This document shows positions 18,385 to 26,370 of a stretch of 64,000 nt of DNA, piece by piece. The DNA is from Pseudozobellia thermophila. Lineage in GTDB: Bacteria; Bacteroidota; Bacteroidia; Flavobacteriales; Flavobacteriaceae. The position numbers and the translations under genes are program-made. The notes beneath the pieces are model-generated. The model worked only from the letters and a program-made list of their open reading frames with translations. It made no database searches and had not been told where the DNA came from. The stretch covers positions 372,001-436,000 of the forward strand of contig NZ_FQYU01000002.1 in assembly GCF_900141855.1 (NCBI RefSeq). Direction: 5' to 3'. How positions within the stretch are numbered: position 1 is the stretch's first letter; each line of letters starts with the position of its first letter.

Positions 18385-20784
18385 ATGGCCCAATTCATAA
18401 AGCTTGTCCTTGCCTCCCTACTTTTTTTTCCACAATTTGCCTTGGCACAGCAGCGCTTCACGCTAAGCGGCACGGTGTCGGAGGCTGCAAGCAACGAAAC
18501 CCTGATCGGGGTCACCATTGCCTTTCCTGACCTAAAGACCGGTGTAACCACCAATGAATACGGATTCTATTCCATAACCCTTCCGGAAGGGGAGTATCGC
18601 ATACAGGTAAGTTACCTGGGGTTTCAAGACATCGTTCAAACGGTCTCGCTTACCGAAAACCGAAAAATGAACTTTCAAATGGAAGAGTCGGCCGAGCTTC
18701 TCGAGGAGGTGGTGGTTACCGAGGATGTGGAAAAAATGGATATCCGAAAACCGCAAATGAGCGTAAACGCCATGTCGGTCGAAACCATCAAGAAAATTCC
18801 CGTCATCCTGGGCGAAGCCGATGTCATTAAATCCATTTTATTGCTCCCCGGCGTTACCAATGCGGGTGAAGGTGCCTCGGGCTTTAATGTCCGCGGCGGC
18901 GCAGTCGACCAAAACCTTATTCTGTTGGACGAGGCCGTCATATTTAACTCTTCGCACCTTTTTGGCTTTTTCTCGGTATTCAATCCGGATGCCATAAAGG
19001 ATTTGAAACTGTACAAAGGAGGGATTCCCGCAAGGTATGGGGGCAGGGTATCATCGGTGCTCGATATATTTCAAAAAGAGGGCAACAGCAAACAGTTTAA
19101 GGTCAACGGGGGCATCGGTGCCGTGGCCAGCCGCTTGTTGGCCGAAGGACCGATAGTGAAGGACAAGGCCGCTTTTTTGGTCGGTGGCCGGGCCTCATAT
19201 GCCCACCTTTTCCTGCCCTTGTTCGATGTGGACAATACCGCCTACTTTTATGACCTGAACACCAAATTGAATTACAACATCAACGACAAAAACAGTATAT
19301 ACCTTTCGGGGTATTTTGGGCGTGATGTCTTTGGGATAAGCGATAGTTTTGTCAACACTTACGGCAATGCGGTCGGAAATTTCAGGTGGAACCACTTGTT
19401 CTCCGATAAGCTTTTTTCGAACCTGTCCTTGATTTATTCGGACTATTACTACGGTCTTAAACTCGATTTTGTGGGCTTTAACTGGAATTCGGGCATCCAG
19501 AACTTTAACCTTAAGTACGACCTAAAACACTACGTTAGCGACAAATTACAGGTCAACTACGGTATAAATGACATCTATTATCGGTTCAATCCCGGAAAAA
19601 TTGAGCCCAGCAATTCGAATTCAGGTATCGTTGAAGAGCAATTGATCCAAAAATACGCCAACGAATTTGCGGCTTATATCGATATAGAGCACGACATTAC
19701 CGAAAATCTCAGCCTAAATTATGGCCTTCGGTTCAGCAATTTCACCCGGTTGGGCCAAGATGAGCTCAATGTTTACGAGAACGACAACCCCGTAAGCTTC
19801 GACCCCTCGCTATTGATATACCAAGAAGCTGAACCCATAGGGGTCGTCAACCCAAAGAGAAGTGCCAGCCTGGCCTCTTTCAACAACTTTGAGCCCCGGT
19901 TCTCCCTGGCCTACACCCTTAACGACAACAGTTCGCTCAAGGGCAGCTATACCCGTTTGGCCCAATACCTGCACCTGCTCTCTAACACCAGCTCACCTAC
20001 TCCCTTGGACGTGTGGACCCCCAGTGGCCCTTTTATAGAGCCCCAGTTGCTGGACCAATATGCATTGGGCTATTTTCGAACCATGGACTCCGGGCGCTAT
20101 TCGTTTGAAACCGAAGTGTTTTATAAAGACATACAAAACCGCATCGACTACATCGACGGGGCCAACCTTATTGCCAACGATGCCATTGAACAGACCATAC
20201 TGACAGGCGAGGCACGGGCCTATGGCCTTGAGCTCCTGTTGCGAAAAAACGAAGGCCGGTTTCAAGGATGGTTGGCCTATACCCTTTCAAAATCGGAACA
20301 GCGCACCCCGGGAAGGACATCGACCCCAAGCAACGGCATTTCGCCCAACGAAACGGGGATCAATTTTGGGGAATGGTACAACACCCCATACGATAAGACC
20401 CACGACCTATCCCTATACGGCAGTTACGAACTAAGTCCCAAATGGAGTTTTAATTCGAATTTCGTTTTCCAGACCGGGCAACCTACCAATTACCCGATCG
20501 GGCAATTCAACATTCAAGGACTTTCGGTTCCCTATTATGGGCAGAGAAATGCCGAGCGCCTGCCCGCCTATCACCGTTTGGATCTATCGGCCACCTTAAC
20601 CCCATCCAAAAACAAAAACAGAAAATGGCAGGCCGAATGGGTATTCAGCATTTACAACGCGTACAATCGAAGAAATGCGGCGTCCATTTCGTTCAGGCGC
20701 AACACCGAAACCAGGAACAACGAGGCGGTACGTACCTCGATTTTTGGAATCGTGCCCGCCGTAACCTACAATTTCAAATTTTAA
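18385..20784 (+). CDS. TonB-dependent receptor with carboxypeptidase-like N-terminal domain
   Basis: Outer-membrane active transporter of 799 aa. Signal peptide to about residue 21 (ALAQ). A CarboxypepD_reg-like beta domain covers about 24-110 (LSGTVSEAASNETLIGVTI). The plug domain covers about 120-240 and includes IKSILLLPGVT, GFNVRGG and GGIPARYGGRVSSVLDI. A 22-strand-type barrel follows, ending in an aromatic residue (VTYNFKF). The ORF can begin at TTG 18382, but ATG 18385 is the natural start. It is directly followed by a DUF4249 lipoprotein gene, a pairing common in Bacteroidota. The substrate is unknown; no riboswitch or sugar-enzyme genes are beside it. Confidence 0.92.
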   Translation: MAQFIKLVLASLLFFPQFALAQQRFTLSGTVSEAASNETLIGVTIAFPDLKTGVTTNEYGFYSITLPEGEYRIQVSYLGFQDIVQTVSLTENRKMNFQMEESAELLEEVVVTEDVEKMDIRKPQMSVNAMSVETIKKIPVILGEADVIKSILLLPGVTNAGEGASGFNVRGGAVDQNLILLDEAVIFNSSHLFGFFSVFNPDAIKDLKLYKGGIPARYGGRVSSVLDIFQKEGNSKQFKVNGGIGAVASRLLAEGPIVKDKAAFLVGGRASYAHLFLPLFDVDNTAYFYDLNTKLNYNINDKNSIYLSGYFGRDVFGISDSFVNTYGNAVGNFRWNHLFSDKLFSNLSLIYSDYYYGLKLDFVGFNWNSGIQNFNLKYDLKHYVSDKLQVNYGINDIYYRFNPGKIEPSNSNSGIVEEQLIQKYANEFAAYIDIEHDITENLSLNYGLRFSNFTRLGQDELNVYENDNPVSFDPSLLIYQEAEPIGVVNPKRSASLASFNNFEPRFSLAYTLNDNSSLKGSYTRLAQYLHLLSNTSSPTPLDVWTPSGPFIEPQLLDQYALGYFRTMDSGRYSFETEVFYKDIQNRIDYIDGANLIANDAIEQTILTGEARAYGLELLLRKNEGRFQGWLAYTLSKSEQRTPGRTSTPSNGISPNETGINFGEWYNTPYDKTHDLSLYGSYELSPKWSFNSNFVFQTGQPTNYPIGQFNIQGLSVPYYGQRNAERLPAYHRLDLSATLTPSKNKNRKWQAEWVFSIYNAYNRRNAASISFRRNTETRNNEAVRTSIFGIVPAVTYNFKF

Positions 20785-20788
20785 GACC

Positions 20789-21628
20789 ATGAAGAAATAC
20801 CTTATCCCCCTTTTAAGCCTTCTGTTTCTATCGGCCTGTGAGGATGTGGTGGAAATAGATACCCCGACCGAGGCACCCAGGTTATTCGTTGACGGAGTTA
20901 TACGGATAGATGCCGCCATGCCGAGCACGACCGTTTCGATAAAGGTCGGACTCACCAGTAGCTTTTTCGAATCGACCGAGTCAGCTGCCGGGGCCGAAGT
21001 CATAATCCGCAATGAAAGCTACACCGGTACCGATGTATCCGATGAAAACTTTATGGTACTCAGTGAAAATTTTCCCGGGGTCTACGAAGGCACGAAAAAC
21101 ACCGACTTTTTTACAACGGGCGAGCTGCAACTGACCATTGGTTACGACGACCAGGTTTACTCGGCCACGACCAGCTACGTTCCGGCAGTACCCATAGATA
21201 AACTGGAACAAGGCGATGGAAGTCTGTTCACGGGCGATGAAATTGAAATTGTGGTCGCCTTTACCGATGCCCCTGAACGGGACGACTACTACCTGTTCGA
21301 CTTCGATTTTAACGAGTATCTGGTAACGGAGGATGCGTTTTACCAAGGCCAAACCTTCGAGTTTTCCTATTTTTATGACGATGGGGTTGATTCGGGCAGG
21401 GAAATAAGCATTAGCCTTATCGGGGTCGACCACTCCCTTTTCAATTACATGAACCAGGTAATTGTGCAGGCAGGGGCCGAACAGGGGCCATTTCAAACGC
21501 CTTCGGCCACCGTTCGCGGAAATATCATAAACATTACCGACCCCGAGAACATAGATGGCCAAAACAATTTTGCCCTAGGCTATTTTGCCGTATGCCAGAC
21601 CTACACCAAAACCATTACGATAGAATAA
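20789..21628 (+). CDS. DUF4249 family lipoprotein
   Basis: Exported protein of 279 aa with a clear lipoprotein signal (LLSLLFLSAC, Cys about 16). The DEVxxxxTPxxxPRLFVDGVI-type start and beta-rich body match DUF4249, a family usually encoded beside TonB-dependent receptors with a carboxypeptidase-like domain. It starts 4 nt after the receptor stop, so the two are certainly cotranscribed. By analogy with SusC/SusD it may be a surface-exposed partner of the receptor; that is inference. Mature sequence is acidic and rich in Asp/Tyr. Confidence 0.88.
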   Translation: MKKYLIPLLSLLFLSACEDVVEIDTPTEAPRLFVDGVIRIDAAMPSTTVSIKVGLTSSFFESTESAAGAEVIIRNESYTGTDVSDENFMVLSENFPGVYEGTKNTDFFTTGELQLTIGYDDQVYSATTSYVPAVPIDKLEQGDGSLFTGDEIEIVVAFTDAPERDDYYLFDFDFNEYLVTEDAFYQGQTFEFSYFYDDGVDSGREISISLIGVDHSLFNYMNQVIVQAGAEQGPFQTPSATVRGNIINITDPENIDGQNNFALGYFAVCQTYTKTITIE

Positions 21629-21661
21629 AAAACACCGTATAAAATTTAGGTACCTATTGCT

Positions 21662-21898
21662 ATGAGAACCGATAAAGAAATGCTTGTCAAGGGAATCAAG
21701 TCCCTCGCCTATACCGTACTCCTCATGTTTTTGGCTCCCATCGTTTTGTACCAGGCCTTTAAGAACCAAGAGAACATTCTCTTTTGGCCCGTACTTATCG
21801 TGGGCCTCATATTGGCCGTGGCCGCGGTGGCCATGGGATTCTATAGCATAAAGATTGTAGTAGACTCCATGTTCGGCCCCAAAAAAAGGAAAAAGTAG
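21662..21898 (+). CDS. DUF6095 family small membrane protein
   Basis: 78-aa protein with two transmembrane helices (about residues 13-32 and 38-61) and a lysine-rich C-terminus. It matches the small Flavobacteriia family DUF6095 (LVKGIKSLAYTVLLMFLAPI, then YSIKIVVDSMFG). Function unknown. It lies 33 nt after the DUF4249 gene on the same strand and faces DUF4294 tail to tail with 4 nt between stops. Confidence 0.82.
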   Translation: MRTDKEMLVKGIKSLAYTVLLMFLAPIVLYQAFKNQENILFWPVLIVGLILAVAAVAMGFYSIKIVVDSMFGPKKRKK

Positions 21899-21902
21899 GC
21901 CA

Positions 21903-22592
21903 TCACTTATTCTCCCGTTTGCCGCTCAGGGTCCATTTATTGCTCAATTGGGCGTAATCGTAATCCAAGACCGATTCTTGGCGTTCCAACCGATAGGAGG
22001 CAAAGGCCCTTTGAAGGATGTCCTCGATCAGATAATCTTCGTGTACCATGTCTGGGTGAAACTCCTCCTTTAAGTTGATATCGAACATGCTGGCCGTGGT
22101 ATTGTACCAAAAGGCACGCCACCCGCTTCGCAGCTCCTTTACCAGGTTAAAGGCCGTCTCCCCGGTTTGGCGGTAGATGAGTTTTACGAGTATTTGCCCT
22201 TCGGTACGGGTCAGCTTTTTAAGTTCTTCCGAAAATTCTTCCTCGATAAACTTCTGTACTTTTTTGGTATATCTTTTTTGATGTCTTTTTTTCTTGATCT
22301 TGGAAATACTGTCATTGAGTTCAACCAACCTTTCGGCCGCCAATTTGGCATAGGGGTACACTTTTATGGTCTTTCGGCGCAGAATATAATAACGCAGTTT
22401 TTCTTTATAAGAGCCAAATTTGAGTTTCCCGAAAAGATAGACTTCATCGAGGTCGATCGAACTTCTGAAGATGGAGTCCCCTTCGACTATGATCATCTTC
22501 TCCGCCACCGAATCGAGTGGCTGTTCCGCTACCTGGGCAAAACCCAAGGCGCAGTATGCTGCGAAAAAGAAAAAGAAAATATTTTTTTTCAT
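21903..22592 (-). CDS. DUF4294 domain-containing exported protein
   Basis: Protein of 229 aa with a Phe-rich signal peptide (MKKNIFFFFFAAYCALGFAQ). The core DLDEVYLFGKLKF, YILRRKTIKVYPYAKLAAERL and RTEGQILVKLIYRQTGETAF is the DUF4294 family pattern, found mainly in Bacteroidota; function unknown. The basic block KKKRHQKRYTKKVQKF near residue 105 is typical of the family. It is divergent from the M42 peptidase gene, with a 104-nt intergenic region. Confidence 0.85.
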   Translation of the reverse strand: MKKNIFFFFFAAYCALGFAQVAEQPLDSVAEKMIIVEGDSIFRSSIDLDEVYLFGKLKFGSYKEKLRYYILRRKTIKVYPYAKLAAERLVELNDSISKIKKKRHQKRYTKKVQKFIEEEFSEELKKLTRTEGQILVKLIYRQTGETAFNLVKELRSGWRAFWYNTTASMFDINLKEEFHPDMVHEDYLIEDILQRAFASYRLERQESVLDYDYAQLSNKWTLSGKRENK

Positions 22593-22670
22593 GGCGGAAT
22601 CAAATGCAAAAGCCTTGCCAAAATTAACGATAAATACCCCGCCTTATTATTAATTAAAAGTGAATATTGC

Positions 22671-22678
22671 TAAGTTTG
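22671..22678 (+). promoter_or_regulatory. Candidate -7 box for the M42 peptidase gene (TAAGTTTG)
   Basis: TAnnTTTG match 18 nt before the start codon, which implies a very short leader. Confidence 0.45.
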
Positions 22679-22696
22679 CAGATAAATCGAATTTAA

Positions 22697-23785
22697 ATGG
22701 CTAACAAGAAAATTATTACAAAAAAGTCGCTAGCGTTTTTTGAAAAATATTTGAACAATGCCTCCCCTACGGGTTACGAATGGGAAGGTCAAAAAATATG
22801 GATGGAATACCTTAAACCGTATGTTGACACCTTCATTACCGACACCTACGGTTCTGCGGTTGGGGTTATCAATCCGGATGCAAAATACAAGGTGGTGATC
22901 GAAGGGCATTCCGATGAAATCGCCTGGTATGTCAACTACATCACCGACAATGGTCTGCTCTATGTAATTAGAAACGGTGGAAGCGACCATCAGATAGCCC
23001 CGTCAAAATGGGTAAACATCCACACCAAGAAGGGGGTCGTCAAAGGGGTCTTCGGATGGCCGGCCATACATACGCGCGACAAGGGTAAGGAAACCCCTCC
23101 GAAACTGGATAATATCTTTATCGATATAGGGGCCAAGGACAAGGAGGAAGTGGAAAAAATGGGCGTTCACGTAGGATGCGTCATCACCTATCCTGACGAG
23201 TTCCAAATATTGAACGGCGACAAATTTGTCTGTCGGGCCATCGACAACCGCGCCGGTGGTTTCATGGTGGCGGAAGTGGCACGCCTTCTGCATGAAAACA
23301 AGAAAAAACTGCCTTTCGGCCTTTATATCACCAATGCCGTCCAGGAAGAAATAGGCCTTCGGGGCGCCGAAATGATCACGCAGACCATAAAGCCGAACGT
23401 AGCCATTATCACCGATGTCTGCCACGATACCACGACCCCGATGATCGACAAAAAGACCCAAGGTCATACCGAAATCGGTGCGGGTCCCGTAATTTCCTAC
23501 GCCCCGGCGGTACAGAACAAATTGCGCGAACGCATCTTGGAAACGGCGGAAGCCAACAAAATCCCCTTTCAACGCATGGCCGCCTCGAGGTCTACGGGAA
23601 CCGATACCGATGCCTTTGCCTACAGCAATGGCGGTGTGGCCTCGGCATTGATCTCATTACCCCTGCGCTATATGCACACCACGGTAGAAATGGTGCATAA
23701 AGACGATGTTGAAAACGTAATCAGGTTGATTTACGAGACCCTTTTGAACATTAAGGACGGGGAAACGTTCAGCTATTTCGATTAG
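22697..23785 (+). CDS. M42 family metallopeptidase (glutamyl/endoglucanase-M family)
   Basis: Cytosolic dinuclear-zinc aminopeptidase of 362 aa, usually a tetrahedral complex that degrades peptides. Visible elements are VIEGHSDEIAW near residue 70 (first metal His), CRAIDNRAGGFMVA near 178 (bridging Asp), the VQEEIGLRGAEMI catalytic Glu near 217, ITDVCHDTTTP near 240, and RYMHTTVEMVHKDDV near 325 with the last metal His. It is monocistronic with a strong terminator. Confidence 0.93.
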   Translation: MANKKIITKKSLAFFEKYLNNASPTGYEWEGQKIWMEYLKPYVDTFITDTYGSAVGVINPDAKYKVVIEGHSDEIAWYVNYITDNGLLYVIRNGGSDHQIAPSKWVNIHTKKGVVKGVFGWPAIHTRDKGKETPPKLDNIFIDIGAKDKEEVEKMGVHVGCVITYPDEFQILNGDKFVCRAIDNRAGGFMVAEVARLLHENKKKLPFGLYITNAVQEEIGLRGAEMITQTIKPNVAIITDVCHDTTTPMIDKKTQGHTEIGAGPVISYAPAVQNKLRERILETAEANKIPFQRMAASRSTGTDTDAFAYSNGGVASALISLPLRYMHTTVEMVHKDDVENVIRLIYETLLNIKDGETFSYFD

Positions 23786-23796
23786 ACATACCACAG

Positions 23797-23830
23797 CCCT
23801 CCTGTTCAAGGAGGGTTTAATTTTTTTTTT
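23797..23830 (+). terminator. Terminator of the M42 peptidase gene
   Basis: Stem CCCTCCT / AGGAGGG (23797-23815) with a long T-run that ends only a few bases before the next start codon. Confidence 0.88.
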
Positions 23831-23835
23831 GGGTT

Positions 23836-24384
23836 ATGGATGAGTTGATAGATATTCTTGATTCCGAGGGAAATCCTACGGGCAAGACGGCCATGAAATC
23901 GGAGGCCCATAGATACGGATGGTACCACCAATCGGTACATATTTGGTTCTATACGGCCAACGGCAAGGTACTTATACAGCAACGGGCCGCGAACAAGGAT
24001 ACCCATCCCCTTTTATGGGACGTTTCGGTAGCCGGGCATATCGGTGCGGGCGAAGCCGTCAAGACATCCGCCCTGCGCGAAATCGAGGAAGAAATCGGCC
24101 TCAAGGTCGAAGAAGGCGATTTGCAAAAAATAGGTTGCTACCCGTCCTTTCATGAACATTCGCCCGAATTGATCGACCGGGAATTTCACCATACCTTTTT
24201 ATGTGAGCTCAAAGTGCCCCTCCATCGACTGAAAAAGCAAGAGAGCGAAGTTGCAGACCTCAAACTGATTTCCTTGATCCAATTTTCACAGGAAACCTGG
24301 GGACTGGCCAACTTGGGCAAATACGTCCCCCATGGTATTGAGTACTACAAAACGGTTGTAAAGGAAATCAAAAAACGCCTATAG
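23836..24384 (+). CDS. Nudix hydrolase, IPP-isomerase-like (YfcD type)
   Basis: Cytosolic Nudix protein of 182 aa. The Nudix box is complete: GHIGAGEAVKTSALREIEEE followed by IGL, at about residues 73-95. The N-terminus DELIDILDSEGNPTGKT and HQSVHIWFY resemble isopentenyl-diphosphate isomerase and YfcD. A nucleotide-derivative pyrophosphatase is therefore more likely than a true isomerase, but this is not decidable here. The start lies immediately after the preceding terminator's T-run, so its leader must be extremely short or its promoter overlaps the terminator. The stop overlaps the hisS stop (tail to tail). Confidence 0.87.
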   Translation: MDELIDILDSEGNPTGKTAMKSEAHRYGWYHQSVHIWFYTANGKVLIQQRAANKDTHPLLWDVSVAGHIGAGEAVKTSALREIEEEIGLKVEEGDLQKIGCYPSFHEHSPELIDREFHHTFLCELKVPLHRLKKQESEVADLKLISLIQFSQETWGLANLGKYVPHGIEYYKTVVKEIKKRL

Positions 24385-25755
24385 GCCCGCAATAAAATTG
24401 CCCACGGCATCAAGGGCATAGGTTTGCTGTTCCCCGCTTTCCATATGCTTGACAACAAATGAATTTTCCTCCAACTCCTTTTCCCCTATCAAGACGACAT
24501 AAGGTACGTTGCGGTTGTTGGCGTATTTGAACTGTTTCTGGATTTTCGCCTTCGACGGATACACATCGGCCTTTACCCCTTCCCTTCTTAAGGCGGTCAC
24601 CAATTTTAGGGCCGCAAAAGATTCCTTTTCCCCAAAATTCAAGCAAAGTACCTGTAACGACCGGTCGATGCTCTCGGGGAAAAGTCCCAATTCCTCCAAC
24701 ACCAAATAAATGCGGTCGAGACCAAAGGAGATACCGACACCGCTGACATCCTTGAGCCCAAAAATTCCGGTAAGGTCGTCGTAGCGGCCACCGCCACCGA
24801 TGGATCCCATTTTAACGCCTTCGGGAGCGGCCACTTCAAAAATGGCCCCGGTGTAATAGTTAAGTCCGCGCGCCAAGGTAACGTCAATGGAAAGTTGGGC
24901 CGACTGCAGCCCCATTTCCTCTACGGCACTGACAATAAAGGTAAGCTCTTCCACCCCTTTGCTTCCGGTTTCCGAATCTTTCAAGAGTTCTTTCAAGGCT
25001 TGAAGTTGTTCGGTATTACTTCCTGAAAGGGAAAAAAGTGGCTCGACCTTGGCTATGGCCTCGGGCGTGAGCCCCCGTTCGGCCATTTCCTTCTTTACCC
25101 CTTCTTCCCCTATCTTATCGAGCTTGTCCAAGGCCACGGTAAAATCGATCAACAGGTCTTGGGCCCCGATCACCTCGGCGATGCCCGAAAGGATTTTTCT
25201 ATTGTTCAATTTGATATTGACTCCCCCTAACTTCAATTCGGTAAAAACGGCATCGTAGAGCTGTACCAGTTCGATTTCCTGCAAGAGGGAATCGGAGCCC
25301 ACCACATCGGCATCGCACTGGTAAAACTCGCGAAAACGGCCTTTTTGGGGCCTATCGGCACGCCAGACCGGCTGTATCTGGTACCTTTTGAACGGAAAAT
25401 CGATTTCGTTCTGGTGCATGACCACATAGCGGGCAAAGGGCACGGTAAGATCGTAGCGAAGGGCTTTTTCAGAAATTTTAGGCGTCAGCAAGCTGGAATT
25501 CCTTGACGTATAAATCGCGTCGTCGACCTTGTTGAGATAATCCCCCGAATTCAAGATCTTAAAGATCAAACGGTCCCCCTCGTCGCCGTATTTGCCCATC
25601 AAGGTTTCGGAATTCTCGAAAGAGGGCGTTTCGATGGGCTGAAAGCCAAAGGTTTGAAAATGCTTCTTTACGACTTCGAAGATATAGTTCCGCTTAATGA
25701 CTTCGGAAGGGGTAAAATCCCTGGTTCCCTTGGGTATGCTCGGTTTTTTGGCCAT
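24379..25755 (-). CDS. hisS: Histidyl-tRNA synthetase
   Basis: Class II aminoacyl-tRNA synthetase charging tRNA-His, 458 aa. Motif 1 region PKGTRDFTPSE starts the protein. Motif 2 reads RYDLTVPFARYV and continues to RPQKGRFREFYQCDADVVG. The histidine-specific LARGLNYYTGAIFE lies near residue 290, motif 3 (GVGISFGLDRIYLVLEEL) near 343, and the anticodon-binding domain occupies about 365-458. It ends overlapping the Nudix gene on the opposite strand by 6 bp. Confidence 0.97.
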   Translation of the reverse strand: MAKKPSIPKGTRDFTPSEVIKRNYIFEVVKKHFQTFGFQPIETPSFENSETLMGKYGDEGDRLIFKILNSGDYLNKVDDAIYTSRNSSLLTPKISEKALRYDLTVPFARYVVMHQNEIDFPFKRYQIQPVWRADRPQKGRFREFYQCDADVVGSDSLLQEIELVQLYDAVFTELKLGGVNIKLNNRKILSGIAEVIGAQDLLIDFTVALDKLDKIGEEGVKKEMAERGLTPEAIAKVEPLFSLSGSNTEQLQALKELLKDSETGSKGVEELTFIVSAVEEMGLQSAQLSIDVTLARGLNYYTGAIFEVAAPEGVKMGSIGGGGRYDDLTGIFGLKDVSGVGISFGLDRIYLVLEELGLFPESIDRSLQVLCLNFGEKESFAALKLVTALRREGVKADVYPSKAKIQKQFKYANNRNVPYVVLIGEKELEENSFVVKHMESGEQQTYALDAVGNFIAGL

Positions 25756-25837
25756 GAAAATAGTTTAATGTGGCAATACCGGATCGGGGTGTTAACCGGC
25801 CCCGGTACATGAAGTAAACAATCGGGCAAATATCGAT

Positions 25838-26308
25838 TTAATTAATGATTTTATCAAACCACTGGTACAATTCGCCCTTGGTGATCACGGCCCCTTGTTC
25901 GATCAGTTTAAATTTATCCAAATTTTTATCTTCGCCATAGGCCTTGGAGGCCGTTAGGTATTCGACAAAATCGGATTGCCAATTCTTTTTGAACCAAGCG
26001 AAGCCCGTTTTTGTGGTCAGGTCCACGTCGGGGTTCATTACCTTGACCGACAGCAACTTCATCTCTTTGTCGGTCAGGTGAAAAAGGTGCATTTGATGGG
26101 CCGAAATGTTCTCCAAGTATTCTACCTTGCCCAGTACCCCTTCCCAGACCAGATCGCTGAAAATATCGATTTCCTCTTCGGCCACCTCGGGTTTGTTGGC
26201 CTTGATGTCCTGCCACTCTTCGGCGGTAATGGACTGCGTTGCCAAAAAGTTGATGAACTCCTGATGCAGTTCTTCCAGTTGTTGTTTTGTGAGCCTTGAA
26301 TATTTCAT
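25838..26308 (-). CDS. DUF6495 family protein
   Basis: Acidic, helical cytosolic protein of 156 aa matching the Flavobacteriia-restricted family DUF6495 (MKYSRLTKQQLEELHQEF at the start, ISAHQMHLFHLTDKEMKLL in the middle). Function unknown. The frame is open upstream, but ATG 26308 is the family start and lies only 4 nt after a perfect TATTTTTG -7 box, so the mRNA is predicted to have almost no leader. It precedes hisS by about 80 nt on the same strand. Confidence 0.85.
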   Translation of the reverse strand: MKYSRLTKQQLEELHQEFINFLATQSITAEEWQDIKANKPEVAEEEIDIFSDLVWEGVLGKVEYLENISAHQMHLFHLTDKEMKLLSVKVMNPDVDLTTKTGFAWFKKNWQSDFVEYLTASKAYGEDKNLDKFKLIEQGAVITKGELYQWFDKIIN

Positions 26309-26312
26309 TCGG

Positions 26313-26320
26313 CAAAAATA
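26313..26320 (-). promoter_or_regulatory. -7 box of the DUF6495 gene (TATTTTTG), merged with the upstream terminator tail
   Basis: TAnnTTTG on the minus strand. Its T-run is also the tail of the terminator of the preceding receptor gene. The start codon is 4 nt further on. Confidence 0.5.
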
Positions 26321-26347
26321 AAAAGGCCATGCGAAATGCATGGCCTT
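26314..26347 (-). terminator. Terminator of the Oar-like receptor gene
   Basis: Perfect 10-bp stem AAGGCCATGC / GCATGGCCTT (26323-26347) with a 5-nt loop, followed on the minus strand by TTTTATTTTTG. It lies 24 nt past the receptor stop. Confidence 0.85.
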
Positions 26348-26370
26348 ATTTTTATAAATATTAACGCTTA

